A stretch of 64,000 nt of DNA, taken from the NCBI RefSeq assembly GCF_026341275.1, contig NZ_JAIFZO010000002.1, forward strand, positions 7,284,118-7,348,117. Direction: 5' to 3'. Origin of the DNA: Streptomyces ortus. Lineage in GTDB: Bacteria; Actinomycetota; Actinomycetes; Streptomycetales; Streptomycetaceae. Of this stretch, positions 50,199-60,040 are shown one piece after another. Positions within the stretch are counted from its first letter, which is position 1. Each line of letters opens with the position of its first letter. Both the position numbers and the translations under genes were made by a program. The notes below the pieces were generated by a model. The model ran no database searches. It was not told the origin of the DNA and saw only the letters and a program-made list of their open reading frames with translations.

Positions 50199-50229
50199 TT
50201 GACCTCAAGGTTGATCGAGGTTCTACGGT
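50199..50229 (+). promoter_or_regulatory. MerR-type promoter with 19-bp spacer
   Basis: -35 TTGACC (50199-50204) and -10 TACGGT (50224-50229) are separated by exactly 19 bases. The spacer holds the dyad ACCTCAA-GGTTGA-TCGAGGT (50202-50221). An over-long spacer with a central dyad is the hallmark of promoters untwisted by MerR-family activators. The +1 would fall within a base or two of the ABC exporter ATG, giving a leaderless mRNA. No merR-like gene lies in the window. Confidence 0.75.
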
Positions 50230-50236
50230 CGTTCCC

Positions 50237-52141
50237 ATGAGTATGGAGACGACAGCCTGGACGCAGTTGCACAGCGTCATGAACGCCCAGCGGGAGCGAC
50301 GGCCCTTCGCCCGCGCCACCCTTCGGCGCATCGCCGGATTCGCCCGCCCGCACCGCCGCCGGATCGGCCGGTTCGTGGTGCTGAGCGTGGCGACGGCGCT
50401 GCTCGCCGTGGCGACGCCGGTCCTCGCCGGACGAGTGGTGGACGCGATCGTGGCCGGCGGCGACGAGAGCAAAGTCGTACGACTCGCCCTCCTCATCGCG
50501 GTGATCGCGCTCGCCGAGGCGGCGCTCGGCCTGGTGAGCCGCTGGTTCTCCGCGACGCTGGGCGAGGGGCTCATCGTCGATCTGCGGACAGCCGTGTTCG
50601 ATCATGTGCAGCGCATGCCGGTCGCGTTCTTCACACGTACTCGTACGGGCGCGCTCGTCAGTCGACTCAACAACGACGTGATCGGCGCCCAGCGTGCCTT
50701 CAGCAACACCCTGTCCGGAGTGGTCGGCAACGTCGTGACCCTGCTCCTCACACTCGTCGTGATGCTCACCCTGTCCTGGCAGATCACGCTGCTGGCGCTC
50801 GTACTGCTCCCGGTGTTCGTGATCCCGGCCCGCCGGGTCGGCAGGCGCATGGCGAAACTCCAGCGCGAGGCGGCCGACCTCAACGCGGCGATGGGCACAC
50901 GGATGACCGAACGGTTCTCCGCACCCGGCGCCACCCTGATCAAACTCTTCGGCCGGCCGGGCCAGGAGTCCGAGGAGTTCGCCGAACGGGCCCGCCGCGT
51001 ACGGGACATCGGGGTGCGCACGGCCATGGCGCAGACCGTGTTCATCACGGCCCTCACCCTCGTCTCCGCCCTGGCCCTCGCGCTGGTCTACGGCCTCGGC
51101 GGCTGGTACGCCCTGCGCGGCAGCCTGGAACCGGGCGCCGTCGTCTCGCTGGCCCTGCTGCTGACCCGCCTGTACGCGCCGCTCACCTCACTGGCCGGGG
51201 CGCGCGTCGAGGTCATGAGCGCGCTGGTCAGCTTCGAGCGCGTCTTCGAGGTGCTCGACCTGAAGCCGCTGATCGAGGAGAAGCCGGACGCCCGCGAGGT
51301 GCCCGAGGGGCCGGTCTCCGTCGAGTTCACCGACGTCCGCTTCGCCTACCCGTCCGCGGACAAGGTGTCCCTCGCCTCCCTGGAGGAGGTCGCCGCGCTC
51401 GACACCCGCGGCGGCGCCGAAGTCCTGCACGGCATCTCCTTCCGCGCCGAACCCGGCCAGACCGTCGCCCTCGTCGGCTCGTCCGGTGCGGGCAAGTCCA
51501 CCGTCGCCGCCCTGCTGCCCCGGCTGTACGACGCCGACGAGGGCTCCGTACGCATCGGCGGCGTCGACGTCCGCGACCTGAGCGCCGAGTCGATGCGGGC
51601 GACCCTCGGCATGGTCACCCAGGACGGCCACCTCTTCCACGAGTCCGTCCGCGCCAACCTCCTCCTCGCCCGGCCCGGCGCCGCCGAGAACGAACTGTGG
51701 GACGTACTGCGCCGGGCCCGCCTCGAAGACCTCGTCCGCTCCCTGCCCGACGGCCTGGACACGGTGGTCGGCGAGCGCGGCTACCGGCTCTCCGGCGGTG
51801 AACGCCAGCGCATGACCATCGCCCGGCTGCTCCTCGCCCGCCAGCGCGTGGTCGTCCTCGACGAGGCCACCGCCCACCTGGACAACACCTCGGAGGCCGC
51901 CGTCCAGGCGGCCCTCGCCGAAGCTTTGGAGGGGCGCACCGCCGTCGTCATCGCCCACCGGCTGTCGACGGTACGGGCCGCCGACCTGATCCTGGTGGTC
52001 GAGGCGGGCCACATCGTCGAACGCGGCACGCACGACGAGCTGTTGGCCGCGGGCGGCCGGTACGCGCAGCTGTACCGCACCCAGTTCGACAAGCCGACCC
52101 GGCACGGCAGGACCGCCCTCGCGGGGGAGGCGGTGGCGTAG
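50237..52141 (+). CDS. ABC exporter (fused membrane and ATPase domains)
   Basis: A 634-residue type IV ABC half-transporter: six helices (about 45-340), including LNNDVIGAQRAFSNTLSG, then an NBD with Walker A GSSGAGKST, Q-loop TQDGHLFHESV, signature LSGGERQRM, Walker B VVVLDEATAHLD and H-loop IAHRLSTVRAADL. It works as a dimer and exports drugs, lipids or peptides. ATG 50237 lies one step after the MerR-type promoter, so expression is probably induced by a cationic or hydrophobic compound or metal sensed by a distant MerR protein. Confidence 0.94.
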   Translation: MSMETTAWTQLHSVMNAQRERRPFARATLRRIAGFARPHRRRIGRFVVLSVATALLAVATPVLAGRVVDAIVAGGDESKVVRLALLIAVIALAEAALGLVSRWFSATLGEGLIVDLRTAVFDHVQRMPVAFFTRTRTGALVSRLNNDVIGAQRAFSNTLSGVVGNVVTLLLTLVVMLTLSWQITLLALVLLPVFVIPARRVGRRMAKLQREAADLNAAMGTRMTERFSAPGATLIKLFGRPGQESEEFAERARRVRDIGVRTAMAQTVFITALTLVSALALALVYGLGGWYALRGSLEPGAVVSLALLLTRLYAPLTSLAGARVEVMSALVSFERVFEVLDLKPLIEEKPDAREVPEGPVSVEFTDVRFAYPSADKVSLASLEEVAALDTRGGAEVLHGISFRAEPGQTVALVGSSGAGKSTVAALLPRLYDADEGSVRIGGVDVRDLSAESMRATLGMVTQDGHLFHESVRANLLLARPGAAENELWDVLRRARLEDLVRSLPDGLDTVVGERGYRLSGGERQRMTIARLLLARQRVVVLDEATAHLDNTSEAAVQAALAEALEGRTAVVIAHRLSTVRAADLILVVEAGHIVERGTHDELLAAGGRYAQLYRTQFDKPTRHGRTALAGEAVA

Positions 52142-52247
52142 GTAAGAGCCATTACAGGCCTTTCGTGTGAAGTGAAAAGGCTCCTCGGGGACGGTGCCGG
52201 CGACCGGATCGGTGTCGTCGGCGACGTCCCGCGGCAGGCGCTCGTGC

Positions 52248-52287
52248 AGCGCGGATCGGCTCCCGTGAACGGGAGCCGATCCGCGCT
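52248..52287. terminator. Terminator, 18-19-bp perfect stem
   Basis: AGCGCGGATCGGCTCCCG / CGGGAGCCGATCCGCGCT around a TGAA loop, about 100 bases after the ABC exporter. It is the longest perfect stem of its kind in the window besides 24335. Confidence 0.8.
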
Positions 52288-52954
52288 GTCGGCTTGTGTA
52301 CGCCTTCCTGGGCGCCGTTCCCGGTACCGCGAAGCGGACCGCCCGGTTCGACTACCAGCACTTTCGTAGTTCGACCGGATCCACACCGTCCCACGAGCGC
52401 GTGAGCGGCCCTCACGCCCACCGTGCGCCCCAGTCGACCGCTCCAGTCGACGCGCATAGCTCGCCCCGACCTTGAAGCGTTCCCCAGGTCACACGGCACG
52501 CTTTTTCGTCAAGACATTCTCAAGACTCAAAAGATGAGCGCAAGTTGCACACATACCCTCTACATACCGGTTCTCATGGTCTAGATTGACCGTGCTTCAG
52601 CAGTTCGGACACATGGCGACAAATAATGATCAATAGGTTTGGCGCCACAAGACAGTTATTGGTCGCGTCCCAGACGCCCGACGCGACAGTGATCCATTCC
52701 CGGAGCCCGGGAAGAGCCTTCGAGTGCGGGGAGCACCCGAAGTTCCGACGGGCTTCCGCGCACCGTGAGAGCTCGGCGCGACTTACGAGTCCACCGCCGC
52801 CGGGTGCGTCGACCACATAGCGCTCGTACAGCGGAATTCGTCATGTGCGGGAGGCGGGGGCCTCCCGAGGGGATGGAACAGCGCGACACGGGGGGCGGTG
52901 CCTCCCGGGGGGAGGACCGGTGCGGGAGGCGGGGGCCTCCCGGGGGGAGGGGCG
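52288..52954 (+). other. Long leader region of the exopolysaccharide operon
   Basis: About 670 bases without a supported gene. The first part (about 52490-52660) is AT-rich for this genome and holds a likely promoter (TAGATT near 52582). The second part is GC-rich, with duplicated hairpins (see 52846). A start near 52590 would leave a leader of more than 350 nt, long enough for RNA-based control. Confidence 0.45.
52846..52942 (+). repeat. Duplicated 22-bp hairpin element in the EPS leader
   Basis: The same 22-bp sequence occurs at 52846-52867 and 52921-52942; each copy forms a GGGAGGC/GCCTCCC stem. A third, partial copy (GTGCCTCCC) lies at about 52898. They sit directly before the ribosome site of the first EPS gene. 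Confidence 0.65.
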
Positions 52955-54478
52955 GTGTCAGGCGAACACGTCGAATTACTGGGGACCTTGGGGGGTTCTG
53001 TGCAGCGGGGGGATCTAGTCAACCCTTTTCCGTCGGCACGCGGGCGGCTGGCGAACGAGACCATCAGCCGGCCCGCGATCGACTGGGAACAGCGCTACCG
53101 CCGTACCGTGATCATCAGCGATACGGTGGCCACCGCCGTCGTGGTGGCGTCGATCGGCAATTTCTTCGGGGCCCGGGACGCGGCCAACTGGCACGAGAAA
53201 TGGGTGATCCTCGCCTTCGGCACCGAACTCCTGGTGCTGGGAGCACTCGCGGTGAGCCGGTCGTGGGCTCCGGCCGTGCTCGGCCAGGGCGCCGAGGAAT
53301 TCCGCCGACTCGGACGCTCGCTGTTCACGGCGGCCGTCGTACTGGCCCTCGGCGGAATCGCCCTGACCTCGCGCAACATCAAACTCTGGATCTTCGTCGC
53401 GATACCCGCGATCGCCATCGTCACCATGATCGCGCGCTACCTGCTGCGCCTCAGACTGCACAGACAGCGCAAGGAAGGACACTGCCTGCGACCGGTCCTG
53501 GCCGCCGGCAGCCCAGACACCGTGCGCGACCTGATCAGCCGCGCCCGCAAACTCCCGCACCTCGGCTGGCGGGTGGACGGGGTGTGCCTGACGGACGGCT
53601 TCGGGCCCGACGGTGACCACCTGGACGGAGTGCCCGTCGTCGGCAGGCTGGCGGACGTCGCCAACCACGTCCGGCGCGACGGTTACCGCGTCGTCGCGGT
53701 CACGCCTGACCCGCACTGGTCACCGGACCGCCTGCAGCGCCTGGCCTGGAACCTCGAAGGCAGCGACGCCGAGATGGTAGTGGCCCCCGTGCTGATGGAG
53801 GTGGCCGGCCCCCGGCTGCACGTCGACGCCGTGCTCGGGATCCCGCTGCTGCGGGTCAGCATGCCGGCCTTCACCGGAGGCCGCCGGGCGGTCAAAGGAG
53901 TCGTCGACCGGCTGGGCGCGGCCGTCCTGCTGATGGTGTTCGCGCCGCTCATGGTGCTCGCCGCCGTGCTCGTACTGCTCGACAGCCGCGGCGGGGTGGT
54001 CTACCGCCAGCGCAGAGTCGGCAAGGACGGCCAGGAGTTCACCATCTACAAGTTCCGCACCATGGTCGCCGACGCCGACCGGGCCCGTACCGCGCTGGTC
54101 CACCGCAACGAGGGCGCAGGCCTGCTGTTCAAGCTCCGCCGGGACCCCCGGGTGACCCGGGTGGGAGCGGTGCTGCGCCGGTACTCGATCGACGAACTGC
54201 CGCAGTTGTTCAACGTACTCACCGGATCGATGTCGCTCGTCGGTCCGCGGCCCCCGCTGCCGGAGGAGTCCGCCGCGTACGGCCCGGACATCCGGCGGCG
54301 GCTGCTGGTCAAACCCGGCCTCACCGGCCTGTGGCAGATCAGCGGGCGCAGCGACCTGCCGTGGGAGGAGGCGGTCCGCCTCGACCTGCGGTACGTGGAG
54401 GACTGGTCGCTCGCCCTGGACACGGTGATCTTGTGGAAGACGCTACGCGCGGTGCTCTACGGACACGGGGCGTACTGA
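52955..54478 (+). CDS. EPS initiating polyprenyl glycosylphosphotransferase
   Basis: A 507-residue enzyme of the WbaP/WcaJ/CpsE type that moves a sugar phosphate to undecaprenyl phosphate, the first step of exopolysaccharide assembly. Four N-terminal helices (about 35-150), a CoA-binding-like middle (VLAAGSPDTVRDLISRARKL), a fifth helix (LGAAVLLMVFAPLMVLAAVL) and the catalytic block: RRVGKDGQEFTIYKFRTMV, DELPQLFNVLTGSMSLVGPR, KPGLTGLWQISGRSDLPWEE, DLRYVEDWSL. The GTG at 52955 follows GGGGGAGGGG. First gene of the EPS operon. Confidence 0.93.
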   Translation: MSGEHVELLGTLGGSVQRGDLVNPFPSARGRLANETISRPAIDWEQRYRRTVIISDTVATAVVVASIGNFFGARDAANWHEKWVILAFGTELLVLGALAVSRSWAPAVLGQGAEEFRRLGRSLFTAAVVLALGGIALTSRNIKLWIFVAIPAIAIVTMIARYLLRLRLHRQRKEGHCLRPVLAAGSPDTVRDLISRARKLPHLGWRVDGVCLTDGFGPDGDHLDGVPVVGRLADVANHVRRDGYRVVAVTPDPHWSPDRLQRLAWNLEGSDAEMVVAPVLMEVAGPRLHVDAVLGIPLLRVSMPAFTGGRRAVKGVVDRLGAAVLLMVFAPLMVLAAVLVLLDSRGGVVYRQRRVGKDGQEFTIYKFRTMVADADRARTALVHRNEGAGLLFKLRRDPRVTRVGAVLRRYSIDELPQLFNVLTGSMSLVGPRPPLPEESAAYGPDIRRRLLVKPGLTGLWQISGRSDLPWEEAVRLDLRYVEDWSLALDTVILWKTLRAVLYGHGAY

Positions 54479-54560
54479 TGCGCGGGGGACCACGGCTCAG
54501 GAAGCCGTCAGGCGCACGGAACGCGGGCCGGGACGGCCTGCCTGGGGGGAGAAACGGATC

Positions 54561-55866
<1,306 letters not shown>

Positions 55867-55877
<11 letters not shown>

Positions 55878-57147
55878 CACATCGTCCGACGACACGACCG
55901 GCACCGACCGGCCAGGCCGGCGCGCGCTGATCCTCGTGGAGAACCTGTCGGTGCCCTTCGACCGGCGGGTCTGGCAGGAGTGCACGACGCTGCGCGACGC
56001 GGGCTGGGAGGTCCACGTCATCTGCCCACGGGGCAGCAGACGGGACACCGAGCCTGAGGTGGTGATCGACGGGGTACGCATCCACCGCTACCCGCTGCGC
56101 GCCGCCACCGGCGGACCGGCCGGCTATCTGCGGGAGTACGGAACGGCGCTCTGGCACACGCTGCGGCTGGCCCGCAAGGTCGGCCCGGTCGACGTCGTCC
56201 ACGCCTGCAACCCGCCCGACCTGCTGTTCCTGCCCGCGCTGTGGATGAAGCGGCGCGGCGCACGGTTCGTCTTCGACCAGCACGACCTGGTGCCCGAGCT
56301 GTACCTCTCCCGGTTCGACCGCGGGAAGGACCTGCTCTACCGCGGCGTGTGCGCGCTGGAACGGATGACCTACCGGGCCGCGGACATCGTGCTCGCCACG
56401 AACGAGAGCTACCGGGACGTCGCGGTCAGCCGGGGCGGTCAGCGGCCGGAAGACGTCTTCGTGGTGCGCAGCGCACCGCAGACCGACCGGTTCCAGCCGG
56501 TACCGCCCGAGCCGGAACTCAAGCGCGGCAAGCCCCATCTGCTGTGCTACCTCGGCGTCATGGGCCCCCAGGACGGCGTCGACTACGCGCTGCGGGCCCT
56601 CGCGAAACTCCGCGACGACCTCGGCCGGACCGACTGGCACGCGGTGTTCGTCGGCTCCGGCGACGCCTTCGACGCCATGGTGGAGCTGTCGAAACAGCTC
56701 GGCCTCACCGAGCAGGTGCAGTTCACCGGGCGCATCCCGGACGCCGACCTGGTGCGCTGTCTGTCCACCGCGGACGTGTGCCTCTCACCCGACCCGCGCA
56801 ATCCGCTCAACGACGTGTCGACCATGAACAAGGTCCTGGAGTACATGGCCATGGGCCGGCCGATCGTCTCGTTCGACCTCCGTGAGGCGCGCGTGTCCGC
56901 CGGTGACGCCGCCGTCTACGCGCCCGCCAACGACGAGGCCGAATTCGCGAAACTCGTCGCGCTGCTGCTGGACGACCCGGCGAAGCGCGCCGAGATGGGC
57001 AAGATCGGCCAGGAGCGCATCAGCGGACAGCTCTCCTGGCGGAACTCGCAAGCGGCACTGCTCGCCGCCTACACCGCTGCCTGCCGCGACCACACCCCGG
57101 TGTCGGCGGGCGGTCCCACCCGCACAGGGAGGAGGCCGCTCCGTTGA
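55867..57147 (+). CDS. Glycosyltransferase family 4
   Basis: A 426-residue GT-B enzyme. N-terminal acceptor domain (ALILVENLSVPFDRRVWQEC, DVVHACNPPDLLFLPALW, DQHDLVPELYLSRF) and C-terminal donor domain (LLCYLGVMGPQDGVDYALRA, QVQFTGRIPDADLVRCLSTA, NDVSTMNKVLEYMAMGRPIV with the E of the EX7E motif). It adds a sugar to the lipid-linked EPS repeat on the cytoplasmic side. TTG 55867, overlapping the previous stop by 11 bases, is the best start because later GTGs would remove the first beta strand. Confidence 0.9.
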
Positions 57148-58511
57148 GCGACGACACGATACGCCTGGCCACGGTCGGGCGGATTCTCCGCCGGCGCCGG
57201 CGGCTTCTCGTCCTCCTCGTCCTGGCGGGCGCGCTCGTCGGCTACGGCACCTCCGTGCTGTTCCCGCCGAAGTACACGGCGTCGGCGGCGGTCCTGCTGC
57301 CCGGGCAGTGGGAGGAACGGGAACTGCTGACCCAGGCGGAGATCGCGACCAGCTCGGTCGTGATCGACCGCGTGGCCGCCTCGCTCCACTGGCCGGGCGT
57401 CAGCGGCAGCGACCTGCGGAAAGACGTGAGCGCCGCCGCCGCGAACGGGAACATCATCAGGATCTCGGGCACGGCCGGCACGCCGGAGCGCGCCCAGCGG
57501 CTCGCCGACCGGTCGGCCCAGCAGTTCGTCGCCTTCGCCGCGCGCGTCGCGGGCGACAGCACCGACTCCGACGCGGCCACGGGTCCCCAGGCACTGCGCG
57601 AGCAGGTCGAGGAGACCAACCGCCGGATCACCGAGCTGTCCAAGGCCGCCGATCCGGGCCAGACCGTGGAGAGCGTGCAGGCCCGCACCGCGCTCGCGAA
57701 CCTGCGCACAGCGCTGGAAGAGGCCATGCAGAAACTGGACGACGCCGACCCGGCGACCAACAAGGCCGGCATGGTGGTCATGGGACCGGCGGCCCGGCCG
57801 ACCGGCGAGGCACCGCCGACCCGGGTGCAACTCGTCGGCGGCGGGGCGCTGCTGGCGTTCCTGATCACCGTCGTCGCCCATCTCGCTGCCGCCCGGATGA
57901 ACCGCAGGCTGCGCACCGAACCCGAGATCGCCGCGGCACTCGGCTCGACGCTCCTCGGCACCGTCGACGTACCCGAGGAACGGCCCGCGCACGGCAGGCG
58001 GGCCACCGGCCGGCCGGCCAGGATCCGCCGGCTGCTCGGCACCGACACCCGGTGGGACGTCCCGGACCCGCAGAGCTACGGCGACGAGGCCGGCCGGCGC
58101 ATCCGCTACCGGCGGGTCTGCGTACGCCTGCGCAACCAACTGCCCGCCCCCCGGCGGCTGCTCGTCGTCGTCCCGGACGGCGACGCGACCGCCCGCCGGG
58201 CCGCCGACCAGCTCGTCGCCGAGGCCAAGGGCGATCCGCTGCTGCGGGTGGTGGACGTCGCGGTGGCCCGGCCGCTGGTCCCCGACCGCGACAAGGAGTC
58301 CGGCGTCCTCGTCGTGCTCAGCGCGGGCAGCTGGACCGCCGGAGAGCTCGCCGCCGTCGCCGAGGCCTGCGCGGACGCCCGGCACGAGATCGTCGGCATC
58401 GTCGTCGCCGGTACGTCCCTGGCCCGCTCCAAGGGGTCCGCCGACCGGCCCGCGGACAGCACCCCGCTGGCGTTCGCGGTTCCCGGCAACACGACGGGAG
58501 GTCCGGCATGA
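57144..58511 (+). CDS. Wzz-like chain-length/co-polymerase protein A
   Basis: A 455-residue membrane protein with the Wzz layout: a basic N-terminus, helix 1 (LLVLLVLAGALVGYGTSVLF, about 20-40), extracytoplasmic part with the FPPKYTASAAVLLP motif and a coiled coil (about 150-200), helix 2 (about 232-252), and a long cytoplasmic tail (about 255-455). The tail has a degenerate nucleotide-binding fold (RRLLVVVPDGDATARRAADQ) without a Walker A lysine. TTG start overlapping the GT4 stop. It forms a pair with the next gene. Confidence 0.82.
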   Translation: MSDDTIRLATVGRILRRRRRLLVLLVLAGALVGYGTSVLFPPKYTASAAVLLPGQWEERELLTQAEIATSSVVIDRVAASLHWPGVSGSDLRKDVSAAAANGNIIRISGTAGTPERAQRLADRSAQQFVAFAARVAGDSTDSDAATGPQALREQVEETNRRITELSKAADPGQTVESVQARTALANLRTALEEAMQKLDDADPATNKAGMVVMGPAARPTGEAPPTRVQLVGGGALLAFLITVVAHLAAARMNRRLRTEPEIAAALGSTLLGTVDVPEERPAHGRRATGRPARIRRLLGTDTRWDVPDPQSYGDEAGRRIRYRRVCVRLRNQLPAPRRLLVVVPDGDATARRAADQLVAEAKGDPLLRVVDVAVARPLVPDRDKESGVLVVLSAGSWTAGELAAVAEACADARHEIVGIVVAGTSLARSKGSADRPADSTPLAFAVPGNTTGGPA

Positions 58512-60037
58512 CGACGAGTACGACAGGGCAGTCGCCGGCCGCCACTCCGCTGCTCGACCTGCACGCGCTGGTCGTGGCGGTGCGCAGGCGCCGCCGCCTC
58601 TGGGGCTCCGTGGCACTGCTGGGCCTGCTGCTCGGCGCGGCCGTCGCCGTCCTGCTGCCGCCGGCGCCGAGCGCGACGGCCAAGGTGCTCGTCGTGCACC
58701 AGGACGACCAGCCGAACGACACCGGAACGCTGATCCGTACCGACGTCGCCCTGCTGGGCACCACCCGGATCGCGGGCAAGGCCCTGCAGGCCCTCAAGTC
58801 CTCGGAGCAACCCGAGGACTTCATGCGGGACTACCGGGGGACCGGCCTGACCAACAACCTGCTCCAGATCGATGTGACCGGCAAGAGCGACGCGGAGGCG
58901 GTGGCCCGCGCCAAGGCACTCGCCGAAGCCTTCGTCGCGGACCATGTACGCAGGATGCGGGAAGCCGCGCAGGCCGAGGCCAAGGCCCTGCTCGACCAGC
59001 GTGACCGGATGCGCGACGAGCTCACCGAGGTCAACAACGCGATCGGCGACCGTTCGCCGGAGAGCGACCCACAGGCGTCGGCGAGCCTTGAGTCCCTCTT
59101 CTCCCGCCGGGCCCTGCTCAACTCACGGATCGCCGACTTCGACCAGCGCGCCGCGGACGCGCGCACCGGCACACCCAAGGTCATCGCCGGCACCCAGATC
59201 GTGGACGCCCCCCGGGCGGTCGAGCAGTCCCTGCCCCGATCGATCGCCACCAGCGCCGTGATCGGGCTCGTCCTCGGGCTCGTCCTCGGCCTGGGGATCG
59301 CCGCCGTCGGCACGGTGGTGGCGGACCGCCCCGTACTCCGCAAGGAGATCGCCGGGAACCTGGGCGCCTCGGTCATCGCGGAACTGCGCCCCGTACCCCG
59401 CTGGTCGCCCGGCCTGTGGCGGCCCCGGCGCACCCGGGCCGCCCGCGAACGGCTCACCGCGACCCTGGCCCGCGCCGTACGCGGCTCCGCGGAACCCGTC
59501 TCACTGCTGGAACTGGGCTGTGCGCGCAGCACCGGCGTGATCGCCCTCGACGTCGCCGGAGCACTGGCGACGGAGGGACCGGTCGTCGTCATCGACGGAC
59601 TGCCGGGACGGGAACTCGCCAACAGCCGCCAGGAGCCCGGCGGCCCGACCGTGGTCAGGGGCGAGGACGCCGCGGCCGTGCCGAAACAGGCACGCACGCT
59701 GGGCGTCGGCTCGGTCGCGCCCGGCACGGCGTGGACCGATCTGCAGTACCTCGGCGGCCAGACCGTGCTCGTCGTGCGGGCCGGACACGGCAGCGCCGCC
59801 TGGCTGCACACCGTGGCACGGCAGCTCGCGGACCAGCGCATCCCGGTGATCGGCGTGGTGCTCATCGACCCCGATCCGCGCGACCGTACCGACGGCACGC
59901 TGTGGGACGGGCTGCAGACCGCGCTGCGCGGCGCCCACGAGCGGCCGGCCCGCCGGCACGGGACCGGCCAGCCGCGCACCGAACGGCCCTCCATGACGGC
60001 CGCCCGCGTCCCGTACAGCGACCAGGAGGCCAGGTAA
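58508..60037 (+). CDS. Wzz-like co-polymerase protein B with pseudo-BY-kinase tail
   Basis: A 509-residue protein of the same layout: helix 1 (about 33-50), LPPAPSATAKVLVVHQDDQP, coiled-coil region (about 140-205), helix 2 (ATSAVIGLVLGLVLGLGIAA) and a tail of about 230 residues. The tail resembles the ATPase part of tyrosine autokinases (SLLELGCARSTGVIALDVAG where SxGEGKTT-like Walker A is expected; VVVIDGLPG as Walker A' remnant), but key Lys and Thr are missing and there is no terminal Tyr cluster. It overlaps the previous gene by 4 bases. It probably tunes polymer length without kinase activity. Confidence 0.82.
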   Translation: MTTSTTGQSPAATPLLDLHALVVAVRRRRRLWGSVALLGLLLGAAVAVLLPPAPSATAKVLVVHQDDQPNDTGTLIRTDVALLGTTRIAGKALQALKSSEQPEDFMRDYRGTGLTNNLLQIDVTGKSDAEAVARAKALAEAFVADHVRRMREAAQAEAKALLDQRDRMRDELTEVNNAIGDRSPESDPQASASLESLFSRRALLNSRIADFDQRAADARTGTPKVIAGTQIVDAPRAVEQSLPRSIATSAVIGLVLGLVLGLGIAAVGTVVADRPVLRKEIAGNLGASVIAELRPVPRWSPGLWRPRRTRAARERLTATLARAVRGSAEPVSLLELGCARSTGVIALDVAGALATEGPVVVIDGLPGRELANSRQEPGGPTVVRGEDAAAVPKQARTLGVGSVAPGTAWTDLQYLGGQTVLVVRAGHGSAAWLHTVARQLADQRIPVIGVVLIDPDPRDRTDGTLWDGLQTALRGAHERPARRHGTGQPRTERPSMTAARVPYSDQEAR

Positions 60038-60040
60038 CAC

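Noticed and set aside
52172..52369. Small plus-strand gene after the ABC exporter
   Set aside because: The frame runs through a perfect 18-bp terminator stem and has no good ribosome site.
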